Assembly (NCBI GenBank): GCA_001657395.1 | Contig: LYSY01000008.1 | Span: 186,001 to 250,000 of the forward strand | Length of the DNA: 64,000 nt | Reading direction: 5' to 3' | Source of the DNA: Rhodospirillales bacterium BBD 1991-14 | GTDB lineage: Bacteria > Pseudomonadota > Alphaproteobacteria > Kiloniellales > Kiloniellaceae | In this document: positions 19,022 through 27,601 of the stretch, piece by piece | How the letters are laid out: each line of letters begins with the position of its first letter | How positions within the stretch are numbered: position 1 is the stretch's first letter | The notes under the pieces: model-generated | Seen by the model: only the letters and a program-made list of their open reading frames with translations | Told to the model about the DNA's origin: nothing | Database searches by the model: none | Made by a program: the position numbers and the translations under genes

Positions 19022-19399
19022 TCAGCCCTGTCCTTCGACGAAGGACCCATAGGCGGCCTCGTCCATCAGATCGGCAAGCTGACCGGCATCGGCAAGCTTC
19101 ATCTTGAAGAACCAGCCGCCGCTTTCGGGCTCGCTGTTCACCTTGCCCGGCTCGTCATTCAGGGCCTCGTTCACCTCGACCACTTCGCCGTCGGCCGGGG
19201 CGTAGATCTCGCTGGCCGCCTTCACCGACTCGACGACCGCCGCCTCGCCGCCCTTCGCCAGGGTCTTGCCGATTTCCGGCAGCTCGACGAAGACGATGTC
19301 ACCGAGCTGTTCCTGGGCGTGATTGCTGATGCCCACAGTGGCGACGTCTCCCTCGACGCTCAGCCACTCGTGGTCTTCCGTGTAACGACGATTGCTCAT
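19022..19399 (-). CDS. gcvH: Glycine cleavage system H protein
   Basis: This 125-residue lipoyl carrier shuttles the aminomethyl group between P, T and L proteins. The lipoylated lysine is Lys60 in [31 protein letters not shown] is the standard N-terminal strand. It sits 17 bp after gcvT. Length is normal. Confidence 0.97.
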   Translation of the reverse strand: MSNRRYTEDHEWLSVEGDVATVGISNHAQEQLGDIVFVELPEIGKTLAKGGEAAVVESVKAASEIYAPADGEVVEVNEALNDEPGKVNSEPESGGWFFKMKLADAGQLADLMDEAAYGSFVEGQG

Positions 19400-19416
19400 G
19401 GCAAAGGTTCCCCCTC

Positions 19417-20544
19417 TCAGCCTCTATAATAGTTGTGTTTGACGAAGGGCAGCGCTGCGACGCGGCAGGGCAGCAACTTGCCGCGCACCTCCGCCTGCAC
19501 CTCGGTCCCTTCGGATGCCTGTTCGCTTGTGACGTAACCCATGGCGATGGGGCCGCCGGCGCTGGGCCCGAAGCCGCCCGATGTGACGCGTCCGATGTCC
19601 CGCCCGTCGGCGTCCTTCAAGGGTGCGCCTTCGCGCACCGGCGCGCGGCCCTGGGGCAGCAGCCCGACACGGCGGCGCGGCGGCCCCTCGGCCAGTTGCT
19701 GCTGAACGACCGCGGCCCCGGGAAACCCGCCCTCGCTCCGCCGGCGCTTCTGGATCGCCCAGGCCAGGTCCGCCTCGATCGGTGTGGTGGTGGTGTCGAT
19801 GTCGTGGCCGTAAAGACAGAGGCCCGCCTCCAGGCGCAGCGAATCGCGCGCGCCGAGACCGGCAGGTTCGACCTCCGGCTCCGCCAGCAGGCGGCGGGCA
19901 AGCGTTTCGGCCTGGCCGCCCGGCACGGAAATCTCGTAGCCGTCCTCGCCCGTGTAGCCGGAGCGGCTGGCCCGGCAACCGAGACCGGCGATCTCGACGG
20001 GGACGGCATCCATGAAGCGCAGGGTCTTGACCCCCGGCGCGTGGCGTGCCAGCACCGCAGCGGATGCCGGTCCCTGCAGGGCCAGCAGCGCCCGGTCCTC
20101 CTCGACCACCAGGCGGACATCGCCCTGCAGGTTTGCCTGCAGATGGGCAATGTCGGCATCCTTGCAGGCGGCATTGACCACCAGGGAAAGCCAGTCCCCC
20201 TGGTTGCTGATCATCAGGTCGTCCAGGATGCCCGCATCCCCTGCCGTGAAATAGCTGTAGCGCTGCCGGCCCGGCGCCAGGCCGGCGATGTCGGCAGGCA
20301 CCAGGGCTTCGAGCGCGGCGACCCGGTCCGCGCCCTCGAGGCGGAGCTGGCCCATGTGGGAGACGTCGAAGAGGGCCGCCGTCCGGCGGGCCTGCTGGTG
20401 CTCGGCCATGATGCCGGCGGGATACTGGACCGGGAGGGCATAGCCGGCAAAGTCCACCACCTTGCCGCCCAGTTCCCGATGCAGGTTGTAGAGCGGGGTG
20501 TGCTTCGGTTCCGCCGCAACCGCCGATTCGCCGTTATTGGCCAC
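19417..20544 (-). CDS. gcvT: Aminomethyltransferase, T-protein
   Basis: This protein of about 375 residues transfers the methylene group to tetrahydrofolate. Family motifs include [40 protein letters not shown], and [11 protein letters not shown] near the folate site. Two GTG starts are possible. I prefer 20544 because GGAGG (20553-20557) stands 8 nt upstream; the start at 20583 would add 13 residues and has only a weak site. It is the first gene after a tandem glycine riboswitch. Confidence 0.95.
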   Translation of the reverse strand: MANNGESAVAAEPKHTPLYNLHRELGGKVVDFAGYALPVQYPAGIMAEHQQARRTAALFDVSHMGQLRLEGADRVAALEALVPADIAGLAPGRQRYSYFTAGDAGILDDLMISNQGDWLSLVVNAACKDADIAHLQANLQGDVRLVVEEDRALLALQGPASAAVLARHAPGVKTLRFMDAVPVEIAGLGCRASRSGYTGEDGYEISVPGGQAETLARRLLAEPEVEPAGLGARDSLRLEAGLCLYGHDIDTTTTPIEADLAWAIQKRRRSEGGFPGAAVVQQQLAEGPPRRRVGLLPQGRAPVREGAPLKDADGRDIGRVTSGGFGPSAGGPIAMGYVTSEQASEGTEVQAEVRGKLLPCRVAALPFVKHNYYRG

Positions 20545-20604
20545 TCCCAGTTCCTCCGACAAAGGTCGTTGTGCCGTCACCACCTTGTTTCAGTGGTTCC
20601 GGCC

Positions 20605-20815
20605 CCTTCTGTCATGGATACCTGAGAGATTCGCCGCGCCGCCCGTCGCAGGGCCATAGCGCGGTTTACTCCTTCGGTGAGGCGCAAGCGCCCACAGGGC
20701 GGATTGCGACCACTTTCCAGAAGCGCCTCCCCCTTGCGGTCCTTTTGCCTGAGAGTTTCCGGGGCGGTTGCTCCTTCGGCGCCGGTCTGATCAACAGACC
20801 GGTCTCTCCCGCTAG
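20605..20815 (-). promoter_or_regulatory. Tandem glycine riboswitch controlling gcvTHP
   Basis: Read on the minus strand, two glycine aptamers follow one another. The first runs from GGGAGAGACC (about 20810) through GCCGAAGGAGCAA to AAACTCTCAGGCAAAAGGAC (about 20740). The second has CACCGAAGGAGTAAA (about 20670) and ATCTCTCAGGTATCCATGAC (about 20615). These are the conserved cores of the tandem class. No terminator hairpin with a T run lies between the second aptamer and gcvT, so control is probably at translation initiation or through an antisequestor. Glycine binding is expected to switch expression on. Confidence 0.95.
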
Positions 20816-20835
20816 GGATCACTGGCATCGCAGTG

Positions 20836-20858
20836 ACGAAGTGGTGAGACCACTTCGT
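20836..20858 (-). promoter_or_regulatory. Perfect 10-bp palindrome at the start of the gcv transcript
   Basis: ACGAAGTGGT (20836-20845) and ACCACTTCGT (20849-20858) are exact inverted copies around three bases. They lie upstream of the riboswitch and just downstream of a putative promoter, so this could be a protein operator at the transcription start or a 5' stabilising hairpin. Confidence 0.55.
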
Positions 20859-20868
20859 TGCTGACCGG

Positions 20869-20897
20869 AAGCTAGCCCTTCGCTCGCCGGTTTTCAA
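20869..20897 (-). promoter_or_regulatory. Candidate promoter of gcvTHP
   Basis: On the minus strand, TTGAAA (20897-20892) and TAGCTT (20874-20869) are spaced by 17 bp. They are placed so that the transcript would begin beside the palindrome at 20836-20858 and then run into the riboswitch. Confidence 0.45.
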
Positions 20898-20979
20898 CCA
20901 CCGACCGATCAGGCTCTCGTGAGGGGCCGGTCAAAGGCACGCAAGTCCTTGAGCCCAGGGAAGTTCCCGCCGGTCCGGA

Positions 20980-21522
20980 TCAGCGGTTGGCGCGATTGAA
21001 CTGGAGCTCTTCCGGCGTCAGGTCGAAGCCCAGGTAGATCCGGTAGTTGCTGCCGGTTTCCCCCGGTGCGAGGGGGATGATCTGGCCGATCTCCTCCAGC
21101 CCGGAAACCCGGGTGCGGTTGCCCGGAAAGGGGATCGCGATATCAAAGGCCTCGCGGGCCAGCACCGTCTGGTCGGCACGCGCCACGGCGACGAAGTAGT
21201 TTATGTTCGCCAGGCGGTCGCTGTTGGCGGGACCGCGGGAGGCGACCACCCGCACCTGGAGATCGACGTCCAGGACATTCTCGTCATATTCGCAGGCGAC
21301 CAGCGCCGGCTCGATCTCCGCCTCGAAGAGCACGTCCGTCAGGTCACGCCCCTGCCCGTTGAACTTCACCTGCTTGGAGGCATCGGAGAGCAGCACCACG
21401 TCCGGACAGGGCCCCGGCGGTACATCGTCGCCGGCACAGGCGGCCAGGAGCGCAACGGACGCGAAGGCAGCAGCCAAAGGCGACTTGCGGAGAACGGAGG
21501 ACGCGGATCGGATAGCTTTCAT
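20980..21522 (-). CDS. Lipoprotein of unknown function
   Basis: This 180-residue protein has a lipoprotein signal peptide ending in the lipobox LLAAC (Cys29). A Pro-rich stretch (DDVPPGPCPDVVLL) follows. The body is about 140 residues of beta-type sequence (VNFNG-like QVKFNGQGRDL, LDVDLQVRVVASRGP, YRIYLGFDLTPEEL), with no motif I can assign. The pattern resembles small outer-membrane lipoproteins of alphaproteobacteria. It is upstream of, and on the same strand as, the gcv operon, but separated from it by the riboswitch leader. Confidence 0.75.
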   Translation of the reverse strand: MKAIRSASSVLRKSPLAAAFASVALLAACAGDDVPPGPCPDVVLLSDASKQVKFNGQGRDLTDVLFEAEIEPALVACEYDENVLDVDLQVRVVASRGPANSDRLANINYFVAVARADQTVLAREAFDIAIPFPGNRTRVSGLEEIGQIIPLAPGETGSNYRIYLGFDLTPEELQFNRANR

Positions 21523-21576
21523 CGGAACTCACAGACTGGCTGGCTGGCCTCGGCTTCGCTTCGGGCGGCGGCCTTC

Positions 21577-21618
21577 CTAAAGACGGGTACGGCTGCCCTA
21601 AAGACGGGTATGGCTGCC
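21577..21618. repeat. 21-bp tandem duplication at the end of the CDGSH gene
   Basis: CCTAAAGACGGGTACGGCTG is followed directly by the same sequence with one change (T for C). One unit covers the last codons and the stop of the CDGSH gene, and the other lies just beyond it, as after a recent slippage duplication. Confidence 0.7.
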
Positions 21619-21837
21619 GTCGCAGAGCGGCTGCTTGCTGCTGTGCTTGCAGCCGCAGAAAAACACATCCTTGCTGGCGGCGGCTTCGTACATGACCGGC
21701 GTGATCCCCGTGCCGGAGTGCGATCCATCGCAAAAGGGCTGCTTCTTGCTCCGCCCGCAGGCACACCAGAAGTACTTCTTTCCGGCCTCCACCTGCACTT
21801 TGTAAGGCTCTTTTTGCGCGGGAATCGGGTCTGACAT
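21598..21837 (-). CDS. Double CDGSH iron-sulfur protein
   Basis: This 79-residue protein carries two CDGSH-type [2Fe-2S] motifs, CACGRSKKQPFCDGSH and CGCKHSSKQPLCDGSH. Each has the three-Cys one-His ligand set. Two-motif versions are common in bacteria and are thought to transfer electrons or clusters. The ATG at 21837 follows GAAGGAAGG; the open frame continues far upstream without homology. A stop-spanning duplication lies at its 3' end. Confidence 0.9.
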   Translation of the reverse strand: MSDPIPAQKEPYKVQVEAGKKYFWCACGRSKKQPFCDGSHSGTGITPVMYEAAASKDVFFCGCKHSSKQPLCDGSHTRL

Positions 21838-22024
21838 GAAGCCTTCCTTCTGCTGGCCGGCTGGTTTACTGTCCGCGGGCGGGCGCAGGAGTGGGGCTGC
21901 ATCCGACTCGATTGACCGGCTTTCGTTCGACTGCCGGACTTTAGGGAACCGCCGGGCGGGCGACAAGGCCCGCCTTTGTGCACTCCCGGGGGCCCTGCAC
22001 CATTGGCGCAAGCGGGTCCGCGCG

Positions 22025-22060
22025 CCATATTAACGCCGAGAGCCATATTAACGCCGAGAG
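22025..22060. repeat. 18-bp tandem duplication in the ispH leader
   Basis: GCCATATTAACGCCGAGA occurs twice head to tail (22025-22042 and 22043-22060), 60 bp before the ispH start. It is in the probable promoter or leader. The rest of the 280-bp gap between the CDGSH gene and ispH shows nothing else clear. Confidence 0.8.
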
Positions 22061-22119
22061 ATAGTAACCCCGAGGGTGTTTCCCTTCCGACAAGTGCCGA
22101 GAGGTCAGAGATCACCACG

Positions 22120-23079
22120 ATGAGCAAGAGGCCGCTAACCGTCCTTTTGGCCAATCCCCGCGGGTTCTGCGCCGGGGTCGAGCGCGCCATCGAGATCGTC
22201 GAGCGGGCTTTGCAGAAGTATGGCGCCCCGGTCTACGTGCGCCACGAAATCGTCCATAACCGCTTCGTCGTCGAATCCCTGGAGGCCAAGGGCGCCGTCT
22301 TCGTCGAGGAACTGGACGAGGTGCCCGCAGGGGTGCCGGTGATCTTCTCCGCCCATGGCGTGCCCAAGGAGGTGCCGACGGAGGCGGAGCGCCGCGAGCT
22401 GTTCTTTCTCGACGCCACCTGTCCGCTGGTCAGCAAGGTGCATCGGGAAGCGGAGCGCCACGTGCGGGTCGGCCGTCACATCCTGCTCATCGGCCACGCC
22501 GGTCACCCGGAGGTGGTCGGCACCATGGGTCAGGTTCCGGAAAATGCCATCCGTCTGGTCGAGAGCGCCGCCGAGGCCGAGCAGATCACCGTGGAGGACC
22601 CGGAGAACCTGGCCTACATCACCCAGACCACCCTTTCGGTCGACGATACCGCCGAGATCATCGCGGTCCTGCGCCGCCGCTTCCCGCAGATCCACGGGCC
22701 CAAGAAAGAGGACATCTGCTACGCCACCACCAACCGGCAGGAAGCGGTCAAGTCCATTGCCCAGAACTGCGACGCCCTGCTCGTGGTCGGCGCGCCCAAT
22801 TCCTCCAATTCCCAGCGCCTCGTCGAGGTTGCCGAACGGGAAGGCTGCAAGACGGCGCTTCTGGTGCAGCGCGCCGACGACCTGGACTGGTCGCAGCTGG
22901 CCGGGGTGTCGACCTTGGGGCTGACTGCCGGTGCCTCCGCGCCCGAGGTGCTGGTGGAGGAGGTCCTGGAAGCCTGCCGCGCCCATTTCGACGTCACCAT
23001 CCAGGAAGTCAGCGGGGTCGTCGAAGACGTGATCTTCAAACTGCCGAAAGAGCTTTCCGACCGGGCCGCCACGGCCTGA
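22120..23079 (+). CDS. ispH: 4-hydroxy-3-methylbut-2-enyl diphosphate reductase
   Basis: This 319-residue enzyme catalyses the last step of the MEP isoprenoid pathway, forming IPP and DMAPP. Its [4Fe-4S] ligands are visible in [22 protein letters not shown] and [10 protein letters not shown]. The [10 protein letters not shown] and [11 protein letters not shown] motifs bind the diphosphate. ATG at 22120 fits the family. It is followed by thrB and rnhA on the same strand, a gene order often seen next to cytochrome oxidase genes in alphaproteobacteria. Confidence 0.97.
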   Translation: MSKRPLTVLLANPRGFCAGVERAIEIVERALQKYGAPVYVRHEIVHNRFVVESLEAKGAVFVEELDEVPAGVPVIFSAHGVPKEVPTEAERRELFFLDATCPLVSKVHREAERHVRVGRHILLIGHAGHPEVVGTMGQVPENAIRLVESAAEAEQITVEDPENLAYITQTTLSVDDTAEIIAVLRRRFPQIHGPKKEDICYATTNRQEAVKSIAQNCDALLVVGAPNSSNSQRLVEVAEREGCKTALLVQRADDLDWSQLAGVSTLGLTAGASAPEVLVEEVLEACRAHFDVTIQEVSGVVEDVIFKLPKELSDRAATA

Positions 23080-23174
23080 CATCCCGGCGGACCCCGGACC
23101 CCGGACCCTGAACCCCCGGACCTGGGCGCCCCTGGAGCCCTGCCCGCTTCCGCGAACGAACCCCCTTCCCGCCC

Positions 23175-24140
23175 ATGGCTGTCTACACCGAAGTCTCCGC
23201 AGAGGATCTCGCCTGTTTCGTCGCCGACTACGACCTCGGCGAACTGCTCGCCTTCAAGGGCATTGCAGAGGGCGTGGAGAACTCGAACTACCTGCTGCAG
23301 TCGGAAAGCGGCAACTACATCCTGACGCTCTACGAAAAGCGGGTGGCGGCGGCGGACCTGCCCTTCTTCCTCGGCCTGATGGAGCATCTCGCCGACAAGG
23401 ACATCAGCTGCCCAGTCCCCCTTCACGCCAAGGACGGCAAGGCGCTGCGCGAGCTCTGCGGGCGCCCCGCGGCCCTCATCTCCTTCCTCGAAGGCCTTTG
23501 GCCCAGGCGCATCCAGACCTACCACTGCAGTGCCCTGGGGGAGGCGATGGCCCGCATGCACCTGGCCGGCGCCGACTTTGAACTGCAGCGCGCCAACGCG
23601 CTTTCCGTGACCGGCTGGCGGCCGCTGCTGGACTCCTGCGCCGCGCGCGCGGACGAGGTGATGCCCGGTCTCGCCGAAGCCCTGGAGCAGGAATTGACGC
23701 TGCTGGAAAGCCGGTGGCCCGAGAAGATGCCGGCCGGCGTCATCCATGCCGACCTCTTTCCGGACAACGTCTTCTTCCGCCGCGAACGGCTGACCGGCAT
23801 CATCGACTTCTACTTCGCCTGCAACGATTTCTTGGCCTACGACCTGGCGATCTGCCTGAATGCCTGGTGCTTCGAGCACGACAACGCCTTCAACGTGACC
23901 AAGGCGCGCATGCTGCTCCAGGCCTATTCAAAGGTGCGGGCCTTTTCCGACGCAGAGCTTGCGGCGCTGCCCCTGCTGGCCCGCGGCTCGGCCCTGCGCT
24001 TCCTGCTGACGCGCCTCTACGACTGGCTGCATCATCCCGAGGGCGCCTTCGTCCAGCCCAAGGATCCCCTGGAGTACTGGAAGAAGCTGCGCTTTCACCA
24101 ACAGGTGCGCGGACCCGGCGCCTACGGCCTGGACCTCTAG
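23175..24140 (+). CDS. thrB: Homoserine kinase, type II (ThrB)
   Basis: This 321-residue protein belongs to the aminoglycoside-phosphotransferase-like fold rather than the GHMP fold. The catalytic loop is [13 protein letters not shown] and the metal site [11 protein letters not shown]. The N-terminal [21 protein letters not shown] is typical of alphaproteobacterial ThrB. It phosphorylates homoserine for threonine synthesis, and the threonine synthase gene lies elsewhere in this window at 40.5 kb. It ends about 40 bp before rnhA. Confidence 0.93.
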   Translation: MAVYTEVSAEDLACFVADYDLGELLAFKGIAEGVENSNYLLQSESGNYILTLYEKRVAAADLPFFLGLMEHLADKDISCPVPLHAKDGKALRELCGRPAALISFLEGLWPRRIQTYHCSALGEAMARMHLAGADFELQRANALSVTGWRPLLDSCAARADEVMPGLAEALEQELTLLESRWPEKMPAGVIHADLFPDNVFFRRERLTGIIDFYFACNDFLAYDLAICLNAWCFEHDNAFNVTKARMLLQAYSKVRAFSDAELAALPLLARGSALRFLLTRLYDWLHHPEGAFVQPKDPLEYWKKLRFHQQVRGPGAYGLDL

Positions 24141-24179
24141 CAACACCCGTACCGATCGAAGGAGCTTGGGCACGGCGCC

Positions 24180-24626
24180 ATGGCGGCAGACCCCGACAGC
24201 ATCGAAATCTTCACCGACGGCGCCTGCTCCGGCAATCCGGGGCCCGGCGGCTGGGGCGCCCTGCTGCGCTTCAAGGGCCACGAAAAGGAGCTCTGCGGCG
24301 GCGAGGCCTCAACCACCAACAACCGCATGGAACTGATGGCTGCGATCGTTGCGCTGGAGACCCTGAAGCGCCCGGCGCTGGTGGACCTGCACACCGACAG
24401 CACCTACCTGCGCGACGGCATCACCAAGTGGATCCACGGCTGGAAGCGCAACGGCTGGAAGACCGCCGCCAAGAAGCCGGTGAAGAACGTCGACCTTTGG
24501 CAGCGCCTGGAAGCGGCGCTCGGGCCGCACGAAGTGCGCTGGCACTGGGTGAAGGGCCACGCCGGCCACCCGGAAAACGAGCGCGCCGACGAGCTGGCCC
24601 GCGCCGGCCTGGAGCAGGCCCGCTAA
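24180..24626 (+). CDS. rnhA: Ribonuclease HI
   Basis: This 148-residue RNase H degrades RNA in RNA-DNA hybrids. The four acidic catalytic residues are visible in [37 protein letters not shown] and ENERADELA. The basic handle [16 protein letters not shown] is present, as in the E. coli type. Length is standard. Confidence 0.97.
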   Translation: MAADPDSIEIFTDGACSGNPGPGGWGALLRFKGHEKELCGGEASTTNNRMELMAAIVALETLKRPALVDLHTDSTYLRDGITKWIHGWKRNGWKTAAKKPVKNVDLWQRLEAALGPHEVRWHWVKGHAGHPENERADELARAGLEQAR

Positions 24627-24757
24627 GGCGCCGCGACGCACCTGGATCCGCCGGCCTACGGCATTTAACCGATCATTCAATCCGGGCGGCTAGTCTTGGC
24701 CCCCGGCAGTCCTTCCCCTTGGGGGGCTGCACGGCGGATTGCAGCGGGTGCCGGACC

Positions 24758-25180
24758 ATGGCCGACAGCTTTTTCGACGAACTCGGCGGCATGGGCTGCC
24801 TGGAGCGGGTTCACCGGATCTTCTATAGCAAGCTTCTCAGCCACCCCTGGCTGAAGGGCTTCTTCGAGGGCGTGCCGCGCCACCATCTCGAATCCCAGCA
24901 GACCGACTTCATGGCCGGCGTGTTCGGCGGCCCCAAGATCTACGGGGGCCGGCCGCCGAAAAGCGCCCATGTGCATCTCTTCATCACCGAGGAGGTCTTC
25001 ATGCTCCGTCATGCGCTGCTCGAGGAATCGCTCGTCGAGGCGGGCGTAAAGCCGGACTTGCGAAAACGCTGGCTGGGTTACGACCTGCGCATGAAGAAGG
25101 TGCTGGTGAAGTCATCGGTCTCGGAGTGCGCCGGTCGCTACAACAACGAACCCGTGGTGGTGGTCGAAAAGCCCTGCTAG
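24758..25180 (+). CDS. Truncated haemoglobin
   Basis: This 140-residue globin begins MADSFFDELGGMGCLERVHR. It shows the truncated-globin pattern with the Gly motif FGGPKIYGG and the proximal-histidine helix AHVHLFITEEVFML. The C-terminal KVLVKSSVSECAGRYNN is an extension beyond the usual fold. It should bind haem and O2 or NO, and the physiological role is open. It is close behind rnhA, but the 131-bp spacer may hold its own promoter. Confidence 0.82.
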   Translation: MADSFFDELGGMGCLERVHRIFYSKLLSHPWLKGFFEGVPRHHLESQQTDFMAGVFGGPKIYGGRPPKSAHVHLFITEEVFMLRHALLEESLVEAGVKPDLRKRWLGYDLRMKKVLVKSSVSECAGRYNNEPVVVVEKPC

Positions 25181-25264
25181 GGGAAGGCGTGCCCACGCTG
25201 CCGGGCAGCGGCTCGCTTTGACTGAACCGCCAGGGACACAGGCGCCCCAGGCCGCTGCGCGAGT

Positions 25265-25726
25265 CTATTCCATGGCCAGCGAGGCTTCGGCCTTCAGGGT
25301 GCTCATGACCAGGTAGGTGGTGAAGGCGACGACGTTGCTGTCGGCGTGGAACAGGCGGTCGGCCAGGGCCGAGTACTCGTCCATGTCGGCCACATGCAGG
25401 ATCACAACACAGCTTATGTTGCCGGTGACCATGTAGCACTGGGACACCGCCGCTTCGGCCTTCACGCGCTTGATGAAGTCGCGGCGAAACTCCGGGCCGT
25501 GCCGCTCCAGCTTCACCGTAGCCACCGCGGAAAGCCGCCGGTCGAGCTGGGCCGGATCGACCAGCGCCACGATGCGCCGGATCACCCCGCCGTCTTTCAG
25601 CCGGGCGACGCGCCGCAGGCAGGCGGAGGGCGACAGGCCCACCTGCTCGGCCAGGCTCGTATTGGGCAGATCGGCATCCCTACGCAGCAGCGTGAGAATC
25701 CGATGGTCGATCTGGTCAAGCTCCAT
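25265..25726 (-). CDS. Lrp/AsnC family transcriptional regulator
   Basis: This 153-residue protein has an N-terminal winged helix-turn-helix (LDQIDHRILTLLRRDADLPN, then LSPSACLRRVARLKDGGVIR) and a RAM ligand-binding domain (VTGNISCVVILHVADMDEYS). It is divergent from a membrane protein gene. A perfect 9-bp inverted repeat in the spacer is the likely operator for both genes. The ligand is probably an amino acid or another small molecule moved by the neighbour. Confidence 0.92.
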   Translation of the reverse strand: MELDQIDHRILTLLRRDADLPNTSLAEQVGLSPSACLRRVARLKDGGVIRRIVALVDPAQLDRRLSAVATVKLERHGPEFRRDFIKRVKAEAAVSQCYMVTGNISCVVILHVADMDEYSALADRLFHADSNVVAFTTYLVMSTLKAEASLAME

Positions 25727-25738
25727 CGCAACACAATT

Positions 25739-25765
25739 ATTGCGTAGAAGCCCAAGCTACGCAAT
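25739..25765. promoter_or_regulatory. Inverted-repeat operator between the Lrp-type regulator and its neighbour
   Basis: ATTGCGTAG (25739-25747) and CTACGCAAT (25757-25765) are exact inverted copies separated by 9 bp, starting 13 bp upstream of the regulator start. Further GCAA/TTGC motifs at about 25790, 25800 and 25815 suggest extra half-sites toward the divergent gene. Confidence 0.65.
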
Positions 25766-25862
25766 CCACGGCGAAGATTCTGCAATCTTTGCCCGCAAAA
25801 TGCGGCAAACCTGAGCAATTCTTCGGCGCTCGTTGACACCCCCGACGGAGGCCGAAGACACC

Positions 25863-26834
25863 ATGACACGCTATCTCACCGATCTCGCCCGCCGCAGCCT
25901 GACCACCTTTGCCGAGCTGCTCCAGATCATGCTGCCGGTCATGATCCTGGTGCGCCTGGGCAACACATTCGGGCTGTCGGAGGCCCTGGCCTGGCTGCTC
26001 GCGCCGGTGATGGGCCTGGCGGGACTGCCGCCGGAGACCGGTATTGTCTGGGCCACGGCCCTTCTGACCGGCGTCTACGGCGGTATCGGCGCCTATCTGG
26101 TGCTGCTGCCGGACCTGGGCATGACGGTGGCGCAGCACAGCATCCTCTGCGCCATGATCCTCTTCGCCCATGCCCTGCCCGTGGAACAGGCGATCGTGCG
26201 CCGGGCCGGCGCCAGCTTTCTGCTGACCAGCCTCTTGCGGGTCGGCGCCGCTCTGACCTATGGCGCGACCGTGGCCTGGATCTGCGCAGCAACGGGCGCC
26301 CTCTCCGAACCGCTGGAACCCATCTTGCTCGGGGGCGGCGCGGCCGATGCCGGGTGGGGCGCCTGGGCCGTGGAGACGGCGGTCTCTCTGGCCTCTATCC
26401 TTGTCATCGTCGCCCTGCTCTTCGCCCTGCTCGACGGGCTGAAGGCGCTCGGCGTGCTGCGCTGGACCACGCGACTTCTGGAGCCGCTGCTGCGCGGCAT
26501 CGGGCTCGATCCGCGCATGGCGCCGATGACCACCATCGGCATGCTGTTGGGCCTCACCTACGGCGGTGCGCTCATCATCCAGGCCACGAAGGATCAGCAG
26601 TTCGATGCCCGCGCGCGCTTCCTCGCCCTCGCCTGCCTGTCGCTGTCCCACGCCCTGATCGAGGACACCGCACTGATGCTGGCGCTGGGCGCCGATGTCT
26701 GGATCGTGCTGGTGGGCCGGCTGGCCTTCACCCTGGCAATCGTCGCCGCCCTCGCCGCCCTGCTCAAGCGCTGGCCGGTCAGCACGGGGCGGTTGCGGAA
26801 AAGGGCCAGGGAGGATTCCCGCGGGCTCCGGTGA
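25863..26834 (+). CDS. Nucleoside-recognition (gate) domain membrane protein
   Basis: This 323-residue integral membrane protein has 8 or more hydrophobic segments. It has two related halves, each with a gate-type segment: ELLQIMLPVMILVRLGNTFG with GIVWATALLTGVYGG in the first, and PMTTIGMLLGLTYGGALIIQ in the second. This matches the SpmA/nucleoside-recognition family seen in transporters and ion-conducting proteins. ATG at 25863 has ACGGAGG upstream. It is divergent from an Lrp-type gene that probably controls it. Substrate unknown. Confidence 0.78.
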   Translation: MTRYLTDLARRSLTTFAELLQIMLPVMILVRLGNTFGLSEALAWLLAPVMGLAGLPPETGIVWATALLTGVYGGIGAYLVLLPDLGMTVAQHSILCAMILFAHALPVEQAIVRRAGASFLLTSLLRVGAALTYGATVAWICAATGALSEPLEPILLGGGAADAGWGAWAVETAVSLASILVIVALLFALLDGLKALGVLRWTTRLLEPLLRGIGLDPRMAPMTTIGMLLGLTYGGALIIQATKDQQFDARARFLALACLSLSHALIEDTALMLALGADVWIVLVGRLAFTLAIVAALAALLKRWPVSTGRLRKRAREDSRGLR

Positions 26835-26855
26835 GCAGCCCTCGAAACGTCACGG

Positions 26856-27449
26856 CTACGGCCTGCCGGATTGATCCAGGACCAGCAAGGCGCTGCGCGC
26901 CGTGTCGCGGACGGGCCCGAGGTCGCCATAGACCCGGTGCAGCACCGCCATGCCGCGGGTGACCCCGAGGAAGAAACGCGCCAGGGCTTGCGTATCCGTG
27001 TCTTCGGGAAGCCTGCCCGCGGCGCGGCCGCGCTCAAGCGTCTCCCTCAGCGCCGCCTCCGTGCGCAGGAAGTTCGCTTTCACGGCCTCCGCAGGCACGG
27101 GGTCGCGGCCGCCGCACTCCATCGCGGTCTGACACATCAGGCAGCCGTCGGGCGTGGAGGCCTCGGCCATGCGCGCCAGGTGGCTCTCGAAGAAGCGCTC
27201 AAGGGCGCGGCGGGGGTCGAGGTCGGCCAGGGCCTCGCGCGCTGCACCGCCATAGCGTTCGCCATAACGCTCGAGGGCGCGCAGCAGCAGGGCCTCCTTG
27301 TCGCCGTAGGCATGATAGAGGCTGCCGCGCTGCACCTTGGCGGCCGCCGCGAGATCGGCCATGGCAGTCTCGCCGTAGCCCTTCGCCCAGAACGTTTCCA
27401 TCACAGCCTGGAGGACCGCGTCCTCGTCAAACTGCCGCACGCCGGCCAT
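26856..27449 (-). CDS. TetR/AcrR family repressor
   Basis: This 197-residue regulator has the N-terminal helix-turn-helix TFWAKGYGETAMADLAAAAK followed by VQRGSLYHAYGDKEALL. The ligand domain contains a Cys pair in GCLMCQTAMECGG, seen in a TetR subgroup near redox or electrophile genes. ATG at 27449 is preferred over the GTG at 27455 because GGAGGA is spaced correctly only for the ATG. It is divergent from a metallo-beta-lactamase-fold gene, with a palindrome in the spacer. Confidence 0.9.
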   Translation of the reverse strand: MAGVRQFDEDAVLQAVMETFWAKGYGETAMADLAAAAKVQRGSLYHAYGDKEALLLRALERYGERYGGAAREALADLDPRRALERFFESHLARMAEASTPDGCLMCQTAMECGGRDPVPAEAVKANFLRTEAALRETLERGRAAGRLPEDTDTQALARFFLGVTRGMAVLHRVYGDLGPVRDTARSALLVLDQSGRP

Positions 27450-27520
27450 GGACACCCTCCTCCACGCGAGAGCCGCGCGCCTTTGCGGCGCGACGGCATC
27501 GGAGCGTCATAAAAACAATG

Positions 27521-27538
27521 TTTGACACTGATGTCAAA
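27521..27538. promoter_or_regulatory. Palindromic operator overlapping a TTGACA box
   Basis: TTTGACA (27521-27527) and TGTCAAA (27532-27538) are exact inverted arms around CTGA. The left arm contains a perfect -35 hexamer for the rightward gene. It is the obvious target of the divergent TetR-type repressor. Confidence 0.7.
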
Positions 27539-27601
27539 TATCCCATCTACCGTCATGACGGGTGCCGATCCCCGGCCCCAGAACCATGAGGAGAAACAGC
27601 C

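Noticed and set aside
16230-19052. 940-residue open frame antisense to gcvP
   Set aside because: It mirrors the codon bias of gcvP, is His/Gly/Arg-rich without any domain, and covers a certain gene.
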